Shown here: piece by piece, positions 35,040-45,059 of the stretch | Layout: every line of letters begins with the position of its first letter | Position numbering within the stretch: position 1 is the first letter of the stretch | Source of the DNA: Methanosarcina sp. KYL-1 | Lineage (GTDB): Archaea > Halobacteriota > Methanosarcinia > Methanosarcinales > Methanosarcinaceae | Length of the DNA: 64,000 nt | Assembly (NCBI RefSeq): GCF_024372725.1 | Contig: NZ_VOUA01000002.1 | Span: 62,001-126,000, forward strand | Direction of reading: 5' to 3' | Position numbers and translations under genes: made by a program | The notes under the pieces: generated by a model | The model's input: only the letters and a program-made list of their open reading frames with translations | The model's database searches: none | Told to the model about the DNA's origin: nothing

Positions 35040-35616
35040 AAATGCGTTTTACGTATTTGGCAAGCACAACGTCGCCTTTCCTGGACCTGAAAAGTCCGTC
35101 TCTTACTTTGATTTTATTGATGATGAGCGGGATATTTCCGACCTTTTCTTCTTCTCCTACCGTGAACTCGTAGTCTCCGGGAACGCGCTTTTCCAGGACT
35201 TCGGTTTTTTCGGTCCCGGACTGTGCGGAAAACTTCACCACTACTTCATCGATGGCCCTGCCCCAGATTGTACTGATTTCGGTTGCAATGGCTGACTGGA
35301 CCCTTTTTTCTCCCGCTTCGATGGAAGTGATAATGACGGGACATACCATGCCTGTTTCCTCGTCATCCACAATTATATCGTCGTCCACATAAAGGACAAT
35401 CTCGGGGTCGAGTTCGGTTTTGCAGGTGACTGAAAGGTCTCTCCTGCTGACGATGACTTTCACATTGACCGGTTTTGGTACTTCTATTTTTGCAGCATGT
35501 ACCTGCCCGCAGACCTGGCAGCGGACCACCGGGCTCTGGCCCATTTTCAAAACCTCATGCGGGACTTCTGTTTTCGGGGAACATGAGGGGCATTCAACTT
35601 CTATTTCTCTTATCAT
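34981..35616 (-). CDS. HVO_0476-type zinc-finger protein
   Basis: This 211-residue protein begins with a zinc ribbon (CPSCSP and CQVCGQ, about 9-39), followed by a beta-rich domain and a basic C-terminal tail ending with [16 protein letters not shown]. It belongs to an archaeal family first numbered in Haloferax, without a known role. It overlaps pcm and lies 67 bases downstream of its paralog at 35684-36178, so the three genes probably form an operon. Confidence 0.75.
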   Translation of the reverse strand: MIREIEVECPSCSPKTEVPHEVLKMGQSPVVRCQVCGQVHAAKIEVPKPVNVKVIVSRRDLSVTCKTELDPEIVLYVDDDIIVDDEETGMVCPVIITSIEAGEKRVQSAIATEISTIWGRAIDEVVVKFSAQSGTEKTEVLEKRVPGDYEFTVGEEEKVGNIPLIINKIKVRDGLFRSRKGDVVLAKYVKRIFARKKGERADRRDTRRGPW

Positions 35617-35683
35617 AATCTAATCAGTACATGCATTCAAAATACTAAATACTTAACTTCTCCGGTGGTGTTTTTCCGGAAGT

Positions 35684-36178
35684 TTAGCTGTCCTGCCCCA
35701 GTTTGAACCCTTTTTCCTGGCTTGAAACCCCTATGAAAGGTTTTGGGGCTGCCAGGTTCATGGGATGTTTTTGCCTTACCTTTCTTTTTTTTGCAAAGGT
35801 GATCTCATCAAGGGGCCTTGCCCAGATAGTGTCGAGTTCCTCTGCCCGGGCCGAAGGCACGCACCTGACTCCTACCTGCAGGGAAGTTATGACATAAGGG
35901 TTGTCAGTGCTGGCTTTTCCTGCGTCCAGGACGATTTCTTCGTCTAAGGAAAGGACTTCTCCGGCATCAATATTTACCCAGCGGCTGAAGGGGCGCTCGA
36001 TCCTATTTACATAGACCCTTACGCTCACATTCTCATGTGTTTCCAAATGCGGGGCAACGTATACGAGCCCACATTCCAGGCAGTGGACGAGGGGGCTTTT
36101 TCCCAGTTTAATGATTTCGTGAGGGACTTTTTCCCCGGGGGAACATGAGGGGCATTCGATTCTGGTATCCTGCGTCAT
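35684..36178 (-). CDS. Second HVO_0476-type zinc-finger protein (paralog)
   Basis: This 164-residue protein shares the N-terminal CPSCSPGEKVPHEI...CLECG ribbon and the following strands with its neighbour (both have the PHE motif and a [20 protein letters not shown] segment). It lacks the extended C-terminal half. It looks like a tandem gene duplication with later divergence. Function unknown. Confidence 0.72.
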   Translation of the reverse strand: MTQDTRIECPSCSPGEKVPHEIIKLGKSPLVHCLECGLVYVAPHLETHENVSVRVYVNRIERPFSRWVNIDAGEVLSLDEEIVLDAGKASTDNPYVITSLQVGVRCVPSARAEELDTIWARPLDEITFAKKRKVRQKHPMNLAAPKPFIGVSSQEKGFKLGQDS

Positions 36179-36336
36179 GGCAAATCAATACCTGGATCTT
36201 ATTTATTTATATTTATACGTTCCGTAAAGCTTTTTAAATAATACTAGGAATAATACTTCCTCTTTCCGATTGATTCTCCTGTTATCAAAAGTTTTATTAT
36301 AAGGAAGTGCATAGTTTAACATCTCATTATTGAGAC

Positions 36337-36381
36337 GCATCTCAAAATTAAGGTAAAGGCGCATCTCTAAATTAAGGTAAA
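36337..36381 (+). promoter_or_regulatory. Tandem 21-bp repeat upstream of rbkR, candidate operator
   Basis: Two copies of a 21-base sequence starting GCATCTC and ending TTAAGGTAAA (36337-36357 and 36361-36381) differ at one position, with a 24-base period. They lie directly ahead of the RbkR start. RbkR is known to bind DNA sites near riboflavin genes, so autoregulation through this repeat is plausible. Confidence 0.5.
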
Positions 36382-36386
36382 AAAGG

Positions 36387-37073
36387 GTGCCGACAGTGCC
36401 GGACATCGAATACCTGAAGAAACTTGCCCTCATGGGGGCAGTGAATAAAACCATCAAGATCTCTTCGAGTGAGTTTCAAAAGCATACGGGGGCCAGCTCC
36501 AAAACCGCAGCAAGAAAATTAAAACAGCTGGAGGAGGAGCGGCTGATCGAAAGGACGATTGTCCCCGGTGGCCAGTTGATAAAAATGACAGAAAAAGGGC
36601 TTGAAATCCTCAAAAATGAGTATGCCGAATACAGTCAGATCTTTTCCCCCGAACCCGAGACCTTCGAGCTTGAGGGGGTTGTGCTTACGGGCCTGGGTGA
36701 AGGGCAGTACTATATAAATATTCCGGGTTACAGGAAGCAGTTTGAAGAAATGCTGAATTTTGTGCCTTTCCCGGGCACCCTGAACTTGCAGCTTACTGAG
36801 AACAGTTCTGCACTTAGGGGAAGGTTAAGGGAAATGCCTGCCGTCCGCATCCACGGATTCAGTGACGGAGAACGCACTTACGGGGGAGGGAAATGCTATC
36901 CCGTAAGAGTCGGCGGCATAGAGGCTGCGGTAGTGGTCCCCGAGAGGACGCACTATCCGGAAGATTTGATTGAAATAATAGCTCCGATAAAGCTCAGGGA
37001 CGCCCTGGGTTTAAAAGACGGAGACCGGACTGCAATACAGGTGCAAAAAAAGGATATGGAGGGCCAGGAATGA
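36387..37073 (+). CDS. rbkR: Bifunctional riboflavin regulator / CTP-dependent riboflavin kinase
   Basis: The N-terminal 85 residues form a winged helix (SSSEFQKHTGASSKTAARKLKQL), and residues about 90-225 form the archaeal DUF120 riboflavin kinase that makes FMN using CTP. Kinase motifs visible are GLGEGQYYI, PFPGTLNL and YPEDLIEIIAP, ending KDGD. The start is GTG 36387 or, nine bases on, GTG 36396. The stop overlaps the ATG of ribB by four bases, so both are translated together. This pairing with a riboflavin gene supports the dual role known for RbkR. Confidence 0.9.
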   Translation: MPTVPDIEYLKKLALMGAVNKTIKISSSEFQKHTGASSKTAARKLKQLEEERLIERTIVPGGQLIKMTEKGLEILKNEYAEYSQIFSPEPETFELEGVVLTGLGEGQYYINIPGYRKQFEEMLNFVPFPGTLNLQLTENSSALRGRLREMPAVRIHGFSDGERTYGGGKCYPVRVGGIEAAVVVPERTHYPEDLIEIIAPIKLRDALGLKDGDRTAIQVQKKDMEGQE

Positions 37074-37813
37074 GCGAAACTGCGATTTACGACTGCCTGC
37101 GTTACGAGAACGAAAATATCAACAGAGCTCTTGAGGCCTTAAAGGCCGGAAAAATGATCCAGATCTATGATTCGGATTCCAGAGAAGGGGAAACCGATCT
37201 GGTGATCCCTGCAAAGGCGGTCAGCTACAGGGACGTTCAGTGGATGCGAAAAGACGCCGGAGGCCTGATCTGTGTGGCCGTGGACCCTGTTGCATCAAGG
37301 CAGCTCGGGCTGCCCTTTATGGCAGAACTTGTCCGGGAAGCCGGCAAAGCCAGCGAAGCCCTCAGGGAAGTCGTGGAAAAGACAGGAGACCTCCAGTACG
37401 ATTCCCATTCTTCTTTTTCCATCTGGGTAAACCACAGGGAAACCAGGACAGGGATCCCTGACAATGAACGGGCTCTTACCATCCGGAAAATAGGGGAAAT
37501 TGCAGAGAAGTCCCTTTCAGGGACAGGAGTACGTTTCGGGGACGAGTTCCGCACTCCCGGACATGTGGCGCTCCTCAGGGCTGCCGACGGGCTTCTGGAC
37601 GAACGCAGGGGCCAGACCGAACTTTCCGTTGCCCTTGCCAGGATGGCCGGGGTCACGCCGGTGATGGTTGTCTGCGAAATGCTGGATGATGAAAACGGAA
37701 AAGCCCTTTCCAAAACAGATGCAAGGGAATACGGCGAAGAACGCGGACTTGTCTTCCTTGAAGGGCAGGAAATAGTGGACGCCTACATGCTGTGGGCAGG
37801 CTCGGAGTGCTGA
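37070..37813 (+). CDS. ribB: 3,4-dihydroxy-2-butanone 4-phosphate synthase
   Basis: RibB converts ribulose 5-phosphate to the four-carbon unit of riboflavin. The 247-residue protein has the metal and substrate loop DSREGETDLVIPA (near residue 38), RKDAGGLICVAV, TPGHVALLRA-type PGHVALLRAADG and TPVMVVCEML. It is a stand-alone RibB without a GTP cyclohydrolase II domain. It is coupled to rbkR by an ATGA overlap. Confidence 0.95.
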   Translation: MSETAIYDCLRYENENINRALEALKAGKMIQIYDSDSREGETDLVIPAKAVSYRDVQWMRKDAGGLICVAVDPVASRQLGLPFMAELVREAGKASEALREVVEKTGDLQYDSHSSFSIWVNHRETRTGIPDNERALTIRKIGEIAEKSLSGTGVRFGDEFRTPGHVALLRAADGLLDERRGQTELSVALARMAGVTPVMVVCEMLDDENGKALSKTDAREYGEERGLVFLEGQEIVDAYMLWAGSEC

Positions 37814-38090
37814 AGTTCCCCACCCTTCCACTTTCTCTTTTCTTTTCCTTCTCTTCACTTCTGTCAGGCTTATTTCCTTTTTTAGTCTGTTCACCCTTTC
37901 TTTTTCCTCGATCCTTCTATTTACAAGCGGTAAGCGTATCATGATATAAGGTGAAAAGTAGTATATTATAAGGATAAATATAAGGGTAAATTCTGGCTGA
38001 AGGGTAAATTGGAGCTGCTTGGGGCTTCTTTCCGTTTCTCCGTTCGGTATCCCGGCTCCGGGCAGCTTTGAACCCAGGAGGTCCCGGTCT

Positions 38091-38987
38091 ATGCTGAGCA
38101 GGTTCAAAAAAATCCAGCAGGTTCTTCTCTATGTGCTCTTCCTGAACCTTGCCGTAGCCTTTGCCAAAATCGCCTACGGGACTTTTACCAGCACCCTGAG
38201 CATGACCGCGGACGGCTATCATTCCCTTTTTGACGGAATTTCCAACATTGTGGGGATGGTAGGGATCTTTATTGCTTCCAGGCCACCGGACAGGGAACAC
38301 CCTTACGGGCACCAGAAATACGAAACCTTTGCCGCGATTTTCATAGCGCTTCTCCTTATCTTCGTAGGCTTTGAGATTTTTCAAAGTGCGCTCGAAAGGT
38401 TTCTTGTCCGGAACGTGCCCGAAGTCACTTCCCTGAGCTTTCTTGTGATGCTCGGGACCATGGGCATCAACTACCTTGTCACGCGCTACGAGTTGAGACA
38501 GGGCATATCCCTCAAAAGCCAGGTCCTGATTGCAGATTCAATGCATACGAGAAGTGATATCTACGTCTCCCTCTCGGTCATAATAAGCCTGGCCGCCTCA
38601 AAGCTCGGTTTTCCCCTCCTGGACCCTGTTGTGGCTCTCCTGATCTCTCTTGTGATTCTCAGGGCCGGATACCGGATAATAAGGCAGAGTTCCGAAACCC
38701 TCCTTGATATGTCCAGGCTAGACGAGGACGAGGTCTGCGAGCTGGTGCTGGGGGTGGAAGGGGTGCTGGGCTGCCACAAGGTCCGGACCAGGGGAAGTAT
38801 AGGGGATATCCGGATTGACATGCACCTGCTCCTCCGGCCTGACATGCCGATTGAAGAGGCCCATCTCATTTCCCACAACGTCAGCAAACTCCTGAAAGCT
38901 GAGTACGAGGGGGTTTCCGAGGTTATTGTCCATATCGAGCCTGCCACTCCTCTACCCCAAGAATCAAATAGCAAAAAAACGAGTTAA
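38091..38987 (+). CDS. Cation diffusion facilitator (CDF) metal exporter
   Basis: This 298-residue membrane antiporter exports Zn2+, Fe2+, Mn2+ or similar. Six membrane helices carry the two metal-site motifs [12 protein letters not shown] (helix 2) and [12 protein letters not shown] (helix 5). The C-terminal soluble domain (from about residue 205) is the ferredoxin-like metal-sensing fold. The start is fixed by AGGAGG at 38075 with ATG at 38091; the frame is open further upstream, but that part is not protein-like. aroC follows five bases after the stop. Confidence 0.9.
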   Translation: MLSRFKKIQQVLLYVLFLNLAVAFAKIAYGTFTSTLSMTADGYHSLFDGISNIVGMVGIFIASRPPDREHPYGHQKYETFAAIFIALLLIFVGFEIFQSALERFLVRNVPEVTSLSFLVMLGTMGINYLVTRYELRQGISLKSQVLIADSMHTRSDIYVSLSVIISLAASKLGFPLLDPVVALLISLVILRAGYRIIRQSSETLLDMSRLDEDEVCELVLGVEGVLGCHKVRTRGSIGDIRIDMHLLLRPDMPIEEAHLISHNVSKLLKAEYEGVSEVIVHIEPATPLPQESNSKKTS

Positions 38988-38992
38988 GATGC

Positions 38993-40090
38993 ATGGCTGG
39001 AAACGTTTTCGGGCAGATGTTTCGAATCACCACCTGGGGCGAGTCCCACGGGAGGGCTGTCGGAGTCGTGGTAGACGGTTTGCCGGCAGGCCTTCCATTC
39101 TCCGAAGCTGACATCCAGAAGGAGCTTGACCGGAGGCGCCCGGGGCAGAGCGAGGTCTCCACCCCGAGGCAGGAAAAAGACAGCGTTGAGGTCCTCTCAG
39201 GGGTTTTTGAGGGCATGAGCACAGGCACTCCCATTTCCATGCTGGTCTGGAATGCGGACGCCCGCTCCACGGCCTACGACGCTATTAAAAACACCCCCCG
39301 CCCCGGGCATGCAGATTTTTCCTACATGGCCCGTTACGGGGTCCGGGACCACAGGGGAGGAGGCAGGTCTTCGGCCCGCGAGACCATAGGCAGGGTCGCA
39401 GGCGGGGCTCTTGCCAAACTTCTGCTTTCCCGTTTCGGGGTCCGGGTTGTCGGGCACGTACAGGAGCTCGGCGGGGTCCGGGCAAAGCCCCTTTCCTTTG
39501 AAGAAATCCTCCAGAATGTGGAAAAAACACCCGTGCGCTGTGCCGACCCGGAAGCTGCGGAAAAAATGCTTGAAAAAGTTGCGAGCCTGCGGCAGGAAGG
39601 CGACAGTGTGGGAGGCATAGTCGAAGTCATTGCAAGAGGCGTGCCGGCAGGCCTCGGAGAACCGGTCTTCGACCGCCTGGACGCTGACCTTGCAAAGGCA
39701 CTTATGAGCATCCCTGCAGTAAAGGGCTTTGAGCTCGGAGCCGGGTTTGAGGCTGCCCGCCTGCGGGGAAGCGAGATGAATGACCCCTTCTGTATGGAAG
39801 AAGGTCATGTAACCTGCATGAGCAACAATGCCGGCGGGGTCCTCGGGGGAATTTCCTCGGGCCTGGACATAGTCTGCAGGGCAGCCGTAAAGCCCACCCC
39901 TTCCATAGGAAAGCCCCAGCGGACAGTTGACCTTTCATCCGGGGAGGATACCGAGATCGAAATCAAAGGACGGCATGACCCTACCATTCCCCCTCGAATG
40001 GTGCCTGTGGCCGAAGCCATGGTTGCCCTGGTGCTCGCCGACCACATGCTCAGGAGCGGTTTTATCAATCCCCGGACCCTGCTGGAATAA
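38993..40090 (+). CDS. aroC: Chorismate synthase
   Basis: AroC eliminates phosphate from EPSP to give chorismate, using reduced FMN. The 365-residue protein has the family signatures [14 protein letters not shown] near the start, RPGHADFSY, the [10 protein letters not shown] segment and [17 protein letters not shown] towards the end. The FMN cofactor depends on the riboflavin genes just upstream, although the link may be chance. It runs on the same strand as the CDF gene with only a short gap. Confidence 0.96.
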   Translation: MAGNVFGQMFRITTWGESHGRAVGVVVDGLPAGLPFSEADIQKELDRRRPGQSEVSTPRQEKDSVEVLSGVFEGMSTGTPISMLVWNADARSTAYDAIKNTPRPGHADFSYMARYGVRDHRGGGRSSARETIGRVAGGALAKLLLSRFGVRVVGHVQELGGVRAKPLSFEEILQNVEKTPVRCADPEAAEKMLEKVASLRQEGDSVGGIVEVIARGVPAGLGEPVFDRLDADLAKALMSIPAVKGFELGAGFEAARLRGSEMNDPFCMEEGHVTCMSNNAGGVLGGISSGLDIVCRAAVKPTPSIGKPQRTVDLSSGEDTEIEIKGRHDPTIPPRMVPVAEAMVALVLADHMLRSGFINPRTLLE

Positions 40091-40459
40091 TGGGTTGTGG
40101 TGGCTGTATAATCCCTTCCTTTTTTCCATATTCTTTTTAAGCCACTTTTTCCAATCTTTTTCTGCTGCTTTTTTCAGCTTTTTTTCTTACTTTTTTCAGC
40201 TTTCATTTTCATCCGCCTTTTCTTCAATATTTTTTCCGGGAATTTGAAATGAAAGAATATTAATAGGATTTCTTACTCTGTATATTTTACGAGCAGTAAA
40301 ATATTTCTAATGATTTTTTACGGGTGTCCGCCCGAAATGGCAGAATATTAATATGACTTTATTAATATGACCTCTCAGGTATACTTCAAACTCTGAATTT
40401 AGTACGAGTGATTACGATCTACAGTTACAGTTTTCGAAAATTACGATTACCACTACCTT
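40091..40459. other. Intergenic region with the ahbD promoter
   Basis: The first half is a T-rich stretch that could terminate aroC transcripts. The second half has TATA-like TATATTTTAC (around 40278) and AGAATATTAATATGAC repeated as ATTAATATGAC (40347-40371), possibly the promoter of the heme gene run. There is no ribosome binding site ahead of ahbD. Confidence 0.4.
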
Positions 40460-41527
40460 ATGATTACCATGACAAAAGCACCAAGGCTTATTGCATGGGA
40501 ACTGACTGCAGGCTGCAACCTGAACTGCGTGCACTGCAGGGGAGCTTCCACCTCCTCGGTTCCCAGGGGCGAACTAACAACCGAAGAAGCGAAACATTTC
40601 ATCGATGAGGTTGCAGAACTTGGAAAGCCCATTCTTATCCTGAGTGGAGGCGAGCCTCTCACCAGGCCGGATGTCTTTGAAATTGCCCGTTACGGTACGG
40701 ATTCAGGCTTCAGGGTGGTGCTTGCCACAAACGGCACTCTCCTTACCCCGGAAGTTGTGGAGAAACTCAGGGAGGCCGGGGTCCAGAGGCTCAGCATCAG
40801 CCTTGACGGGGCTACGGAAAAGACCCATGACGAGTTCAGGGGCATGCCCGGGGCTTTTGAAAGGACGCTTGCAGGCATAGAAATCCTGAGAAAAGCGGAT
40901 TTTCCCTTCCAGATCAACACGACCATCTCAAAGCGCAACCTTGAGGAAATCCCCCGGACCTTTGAGCTGGCAAAGGAACTGGGGGCTGTGGCATATCACG
41001 TCTTTTTCCTGGTGCCAACCGGCCGGGGAACCGAGTCGGATGAGGTTTCCCCCGCGGATTACGAGCGGGTCCTGCACTGGTTCTATGATATGCAGAAAGA
41101 ATCGGAAATCCAGCTGAAAGCCACCTGCGCCCCCCACTATTTCAGGATCATGCGCCAGAGGGCAAAGAAAGAGGGAATCGAGATATCGGTTAAGACCCAC
41201 GGGTACGAGGCTATGACAAAGGGCTGCCTGGGTGGCACTGGCTTTTGTTTCGTGTCTAGCGTGGGAGAGGTCTATCCCTGCGGTTACCTGCCTGTGCTTG
41301 CCGGAAACATCAGGGAACAGCCTTTCCGGGAGGTCTGGGAAGATTCCGAGGTCTTCAGGAAACTCAGGGACCCTGAAGAGCTTAAGGGAAAGTGCGGGAT
41401 ATGTGAATACAAAAAGGTCTGTGCGGGCTGCAGGGCAAGGGCGTATGCAGCTACTGGCGACTATCTTGAAGAAGAGCCTTACTGCATCTACAGGCCGAAG
41501 AAAAATGTAAGTGATCAGGATGATTGA
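40460..41527 (+). CDS. ahbD: Radical SAM heme synthase AhbD
   Basis: AhbD converts Fe-coproporphyrin III to heme b by oxidative decarboxylation of two propionates, the last step of the siroheme-dependent heme route. The radical SAM cluster motif CNLNCVHC lies near residue 18. The C-terminal region has a SPASM-like cysteine set ([34 protein letters not shown]) for a second cluster. 355 residues; the start may be the ATG at 40469. The related AhbC has a shorter C-terminal Cys set, which argues for AhbD. Its end overlaps the next gene, a siroheme decarboxylase subunit. Confidence 0.85.
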   Translation: MITMTKAPRLIAWELTAGCNLNCVHCRGASTSSVPRGELTTEEAKHFIDEVAELGKPILILSGGEPLTRPDVFEIARYGTDSGFRVVLATNGTLLTPEVVEKLREAGVQRLSISLDGATEKTHDEFRGMPGAFERTLAGIEILRKADFPFQINTTISKRNLEEIPRTFELAKELGAVAYHVFFLVPTGRGTESDEVSPADYERVLHWFYDMQKESEIQLKATCAPHYFRIMRQRAKKEGIEISVKTHGYEAMTKGCLGGTGFCFVSSVGEVYPCGYLPVLAGNIREQPFREVWEDSEVFRKLRDPEELKGKCGICEYKKVCAGCRARAYAATGDYLEEEPYCIYRPKKNVSDQDD

Positions 41528-42068
41528 ACTTGATAAAGGCAAAGGTCCGCTCTTGAATGCGGAATCGGGTTTTACTTCTCATATGCAGCCCTCTGACGGG
41601 GAAGACCCTGTCCCCGAACTTGACGAAACCGACAAGAAACTCCTTAACCTGATCCAGCAGGAAGTGCCACTTGAAGTCGAGCCTTTCGAAAAACTCGGGG
41701 AAATGCTTGGCCTTTCCGAAACCGAGGTTCTCGAGAGGCTGCAGGAACTCAACAGGAAAGGGGCAATGAGGCGGATAGGGCCCGTCCTCAGTACCAAAAA
41801 TATGGGAGGAGTGGGCACTCTCGTGGCCCTTAAAGTCCCCGTGGCCCGGATTGAGGAAGTTGCAAATCTCATTAATGAGTACCCCGAGGTCTCCCATAAC
41901 TACCTCAGGAGCGCTGCAAAGTACAACCTCTGGTTTACGCTTTCGGCACAGAGCAGGGAAAGGCTCGAAGAGATTATTGCGGAAATCCGGGACAAAACCG
42001 GCTGTCCTCTGCTCGACCTGCCCACGAAACGCCTTTTTAAGATCAGGGTAAAGTTCGATATCAGATGA
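41520..42068 (+). CDS. ahbA: Siroheme decarboxylase subunit (AhbA/AhbB family)
   Basis: Together with its partner this protein removes two acetate carboxyls of siroheme to give 12,18-didecarboxysiroheme. It has an Lrp/AsnC-type winged helix ([34 protein letters not shown]) and a C-terminal alpha/beta domain with [19 protein letters not shown], typical of the NirD/L and Ahb family. A leader of some 35 residues precedes the core, so an ATG at 41584 or nearby is possible. Which of the two subunits is alpha cannot be decided here; the symbol follows gene order. Confidence 0.82.
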   Translation: MIELDKGKGPLLNAESGFTSHMQPSDGEDPVPELDETDKKLLNLIQQEVPLEVEPFEKLGEMLGLSETEVLERLQELNRKGAMRRIGPVLSTKNMGGVGTLVALKVPVARIEEVANLINEYPEVSHNYLRSAAKYNLWFTLSAQSRERLEEIIAEIRDKTGCPLLDLPTKRLFKIRVKFDIR

Positions 42069-42092
42069 AAATTCGATATCAGGTGAAAAAAA

Positions 42093-42551
42093 ATGGATGA
42101 AACGGATGTAGAACTGTTAAAGCTCGTCCAGGACGGAATCCCTCTTACCCATTCCCCTTTCAGGGGCTTTGCAGCCAGGCTCGGGATCAGTGAACAGGAA
42201 GTTGTGGACAGGCTCAAAAAGCTCCAGAAGGCCGGGAAGATCCGGCGTTTCGCAGCTTCCATCGGGCACAGGGCAATAGGGATCACTGCCAATGCCATGT
42301 GCGTCTGGAACGTTCCCGACGAGCGGATCGAAGAGGTCGGGCAGATTATGGCGGAATTTCCTGAAGTTACCCACTGCTACGAACGCCCCCGCTACCCTGA
42401 CTGGCCTTACAATTTGTTCACCATGGTCCATTCCTACACTCCCGAGGACTGTGAAAAGGTGGCTGCCCGGATTTCCGAGGCTGCCCGGATAAATGATTAC
42501 ACGCTGTTTTTCAGTGAGAGGGAATTTAAGAAAACCGGGGTCAGGCTTTAA
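42093..42551 (+). CDS. ahbB: Siroheme decarboxylase subunit (partner)
   Basis: This 152-residue paralog of the preceding gene has the same AsnC-like helix-turn-helix (MDETDVELLKLVQDG, ISEQEVVDRLKKL) and a C-terminal domain with ANAMCVWNVPDERIEE, CYERPRYPDWPYNLFTMVH, motifs seen in the second subunit of Ahb and Nir complexes. It starts 24 bases after the first subunit, suggesting cotranslation of a heterodimer. The same caution about a/b naming applies. Confidence 0.82.
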   Translation: MDETDVELLKLVQDGIPLTHSPFRGFAARLGISEQEVVDRLKKLQKAGKIRRFAASIGHRAIGITANAMCVWNVPDERIEEVGQIMAEFPEVTHCYERPRYPDWPYNLFTMVHSYTPEDCEKVAARISEAARINDYTLFFSEREFKKTGVRL

Positions 42552-42672
42552 AAGGCCTGGCTTTCAGGGTTATTCTGGCTTAATGGTGCTTTACTGATAC
42601 TTTAGCAATGCTTTACCGATGCTTACTGTTTATTCCGTAAATTATATCCGTACAGTTCGAGGTGCTTCTAAG

Positions 42673-43383
42673 ATGGTCGGGACAAACACTTTTCTTCCCC
42701 TTATGCTTGACCTCTCGGGCCGGAAGGTCGTTATCTTCGGAGGCGGTCTTGTTGGCGAGCGAAAAGCCGAGCTTTTTTCCAGCTGCGCAGACACCATGGT
42801 CGTGAGCCTGGACTTTTCCGAAAAATTACAGGAATTTGAGGCCTCCGGGAAACTCCGGCTGGTCCGGCTGGACCTTTCGGAAGCAGAGGATTCCGTACTC
42901 AGGGGACTTATTTCGGGGGCCTTTCTGGTAATCCCTGCAACCAGCAGCTCCTCGCTTAACCGGAAAATCACCGCTATCGCCGGGGAAAGCGATATTTTGA
43001 TTAATCAGGTGGACACTTTAGGTAGTGTTGTCGTCCCGTCAGTCATAAAAAGAGGGGACCTTGTAATCGGGATATCCACCCTGGGGAGGAGCCCGGCAGT
43101 CTCGAAATATACCCGAAGGCGGATAGAAAAAACCGTTACTCAGGATTATTCCGATATGATTTGCCTCCAGGACGAACTCAGGAACTACCTCAAGCAGCAT
43201 GTAGGGGACCAGAGAAAGAGGAAAGCAATCCTCTGGGAAGTCCTTGAAAATGAAACTGTCTGGAGCGGGTTTTCGGAGTCGTATGATAAAGCGGCTGAAT
43301 ATGCGTATGCAGTGGTTTCGGATTATCTCAAAAGTCATCCCGATGAAGCCCATCCCGGCAAAGATGTTCAGGATATGGAATAA
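42673..43383 (+). CDS. sirC: Precorrin-2 dehydrogenase (siroheme synthase-like)
   Basis: This enzyme oxidises precorrin-2 to sirohydrochlorin with NAD+, a branch point for siroheme, heme and cobalamin. The Rossmann loop VVIFGGGLVGERKA is near residue 20, followed by LVIPATSSSSLNRKI and STLGRSPAVSKYTRRRIE, both typical of the Met8/CysG-B family. With ATG at 42673 the protein has 236 residues; the open frame upstream is unlikely to be translated. Whether it also inserts iron is unknown. Confidence 0.85.
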   Translation: MVGTNTFLPLMLDLSGRKVVIFGGGLVGERKAELFSSCADTMVVSLDFSEKLQEFEASGKLRLVRLDLSEAEDSVLRGLISGAFLVIPATSSSSLNRKITAIAGESDILINQVDTLGSVVVPSVIKRGDLVIGISTLGRSPAVSKYTRRRIEKTVTQDYSDMICLQDELRNYLKQHVGDQRKRKAILWEVLENETVWSGFSESYDKAAEYAYAVVSDYLKSHPDEAHPGKDVQDME

Positions 43384-43418
43384 TCCTTAAGTGCAAACCC
43401 AAATCTGGATAATTTCGG

Positions 43419-43540
43419 ACTCTATACTGACTGATCTATCTCGAACTTTATACTGACTGATCTATCTTGAACTCAATACTGACCAATCTATCTCAAACTC
43501 TACTGACCGATCTATCTCAAACTCTACTGACCAATCTCAA
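43419..43540. repeat. Tandem repeat, 24-26 bp x 5, upstream of hemA
   Basis: Units of the form ACTCTATACTGACTGATCTA begin at 43419, 43445, 43471, 43497 and 43521, drifting in length and sequence. They follow the sirC-like gene by 36 bases. Confidence 0.85.
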
Positions 43541-43577
43541 TAAGTTCTAATAGCAAATCCAGGCCTGAAAAGCGTTC

Positions 43578-43709
43578 TTTTGCATGGGGTCCTTTGCATG
43601 GAGTCTTTTGCATGGAGTCTTTTGCGATGCAGGTTCATTCCCTGGCATGAAAAACAGGCTGGTGATTTCTGGACAAAGTTTAATTTGCCTGGACAAAATT
43701 TAATTTGCA
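43578..43709. repeat. Two further short repeat families in the hemA leader
   Basis: TTTTGCATGGAGTC-type units occur three times at 43578-43626, and a 20-base unit starting TGGACAAARTTTAATTTGC occurs twice at about 43671-43709. The open frame that crosses this stretch into hemA is not considered coding. Confidence 0.75.
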
Positions 43710-43741
43710 AATCCCTATATTCATCTATTCGGAGGCTCTCT

Positions 43742-45028
43742 GTGACAGAAATCTCAAGTATGGTTATATCCCATAAAAAAGCAAAGGTTGAGGAAATGGA
43801 GTCCGCATGGCACGGGGACCTTGACGGTTTGCTCCATAACCTGTACAACCACGAATATGTGTATGAGTGCGTCGTCTTAAAAACCTGCAACAGGGTTGAA
43901 ATCTATGCGGTTTCTCCCAAAGGCAGCAGTGTGCTTTTCTCTTTTGCAAAGGAAATGGGGGCTTCCACCCATATCGTTGAATTCTACGGGCATGACGAGT
44001 CTCTCGAACACCTGCTCAGGCTCTCCGGGGGCCTCGAGTCCATGATTGTGGGCGAGGACCAGATCCTGGGCCAGATTAAGGAACTCTATGCCCATGCCAA
44101 GAAGCTGGGCACAACCGGAAAGGTCCTAGATACGGCTTTTGACAAGGCTATCCAAGTTGGAAAAAGGATCAGGAACGAGACCAGGATCAACAAAGGTTCG
44201 GTTTCCATTGGCTCTGCAGCCGTGGACCTCGCAGAGGACATCTTCGGGGGGCTCGGAGGGAAAATCGTGCTTGTGATAGGGGCAGGGGAAATAGGGGTCC
44301 TGGTCGCAAAAGCCCTGGCCGAAAAGGACATTGAAGGCATTTACATCGCGAACCGCACTTTCAAGAAAGCTGAAGAAATCGCCTACGAACTGGGCGGGCA
44401 CGCAGTCAAGCTCGATGATGTAAGAACTTACCTCAAGGATGCTGATGTGGTAATCAGCGGCACGGGAGCTCCCCACTACATCCTTACCCGGGAAATGGTC
44501 GAAGAGGCCATCCAGGGCAGGGGCCGCAAACTCCTGCTTATAGATATCGCAAATCCCAGGGACATCGAGGAGTCCGTAGTGGAACTTGAGGATGTCGAGC
44601 TCTGCAATATCGATAACCTAAGGGTCATCAGCGAAAAGACCCTGAAGATGAGAAAAGAAGAAGCCAAAAAGGCCGAAGCCATTATCCAGGAAGAAATCAG
44701 GCTCCTGAACCTCCAGTACAAGCGCCAGAAAGCCGACCGCCTGATCTCCGAGCTTTACCGGCAGGTTTATGATGTTCGGGTAAGGGAGAGGGAAAAAGCT
44801 GTCAACAGGCTCTGTGCCTATCACACCATAGGGGATATCGAAACCCAGGTCCTTGACGACCTTACCCATTCCATAGTCAATAAAATCCTGGCTGAACCCA
44901 CCAAGGTTCTCAGGCAGGCTGCAGAACTCGGAAACGAAGAGTTCCTTGATATTGTTTCCAGGGTATTCTGCCTGGAGAAAGACAAACCAAGGTTTGAGGC
45001 CACAAAACCCGGCTGCAGGAAAGATTAA
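43742..45028 (+). CDS. hemA: Glutamyl-tRNA reductase
   Basis: HemA reduces the glutamate of Glu-tRNA to glutamate-1-semialdehyde with NADPH, the first step of tetrapyrrole synthesis in this group. The catalytic Cys is in [11 protein letters not shown] (near residue 45), the NADPH loop is [17 protein letters not shown], and the C-terminal helical dimerisation domain is complete. The start is GTG at 43742, six bases after GGAGG (43731-43735), giving 428 residues; a longer frame from 43580 crosses repeats and is rejected. hemB follows after 31 bases. Confidence 0.95.
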   Translation: MTEISSMVISHKKAKVEEMESAWHGDLDGLLHNLYNHEYVYECVVLKTCNRVEIYAVSPKGSSVLFSFAKEMGASTHIVEFYGHDESLEHLLRLSGGLESMIVGEDQILGQIKELYAHAKKLGTTGKVLDTAFDKAIQVGKRIRNETRINKGSVSIGSAAVDLAEDIFGGLGGKIVLVIGAGEIGVLVAKALAEKDIEGIYIANRTFKKAEEIAYELGGHAVKLDDVRTYLKDADVVISGTGAPHYILTREMVEEAIQGRGRKLLLIDIANPRDIEESVVELEDVELCNIDNLRVISEKTLKMRKEEAKKAEAIIQEEIRLLNLQYKRQKADRLISELYRQVYDVRVREREKAVNRLCAYHTIGDIETQVLDDLTHSIVNKILAEPTKVLRQAAELGNEEFLDIVSRVFCLEKDKPRFEATKPGCRKD

Positions 45029-45059
45029 AAAAGCAGTTCCAAATTACAGGAGTGATCAC

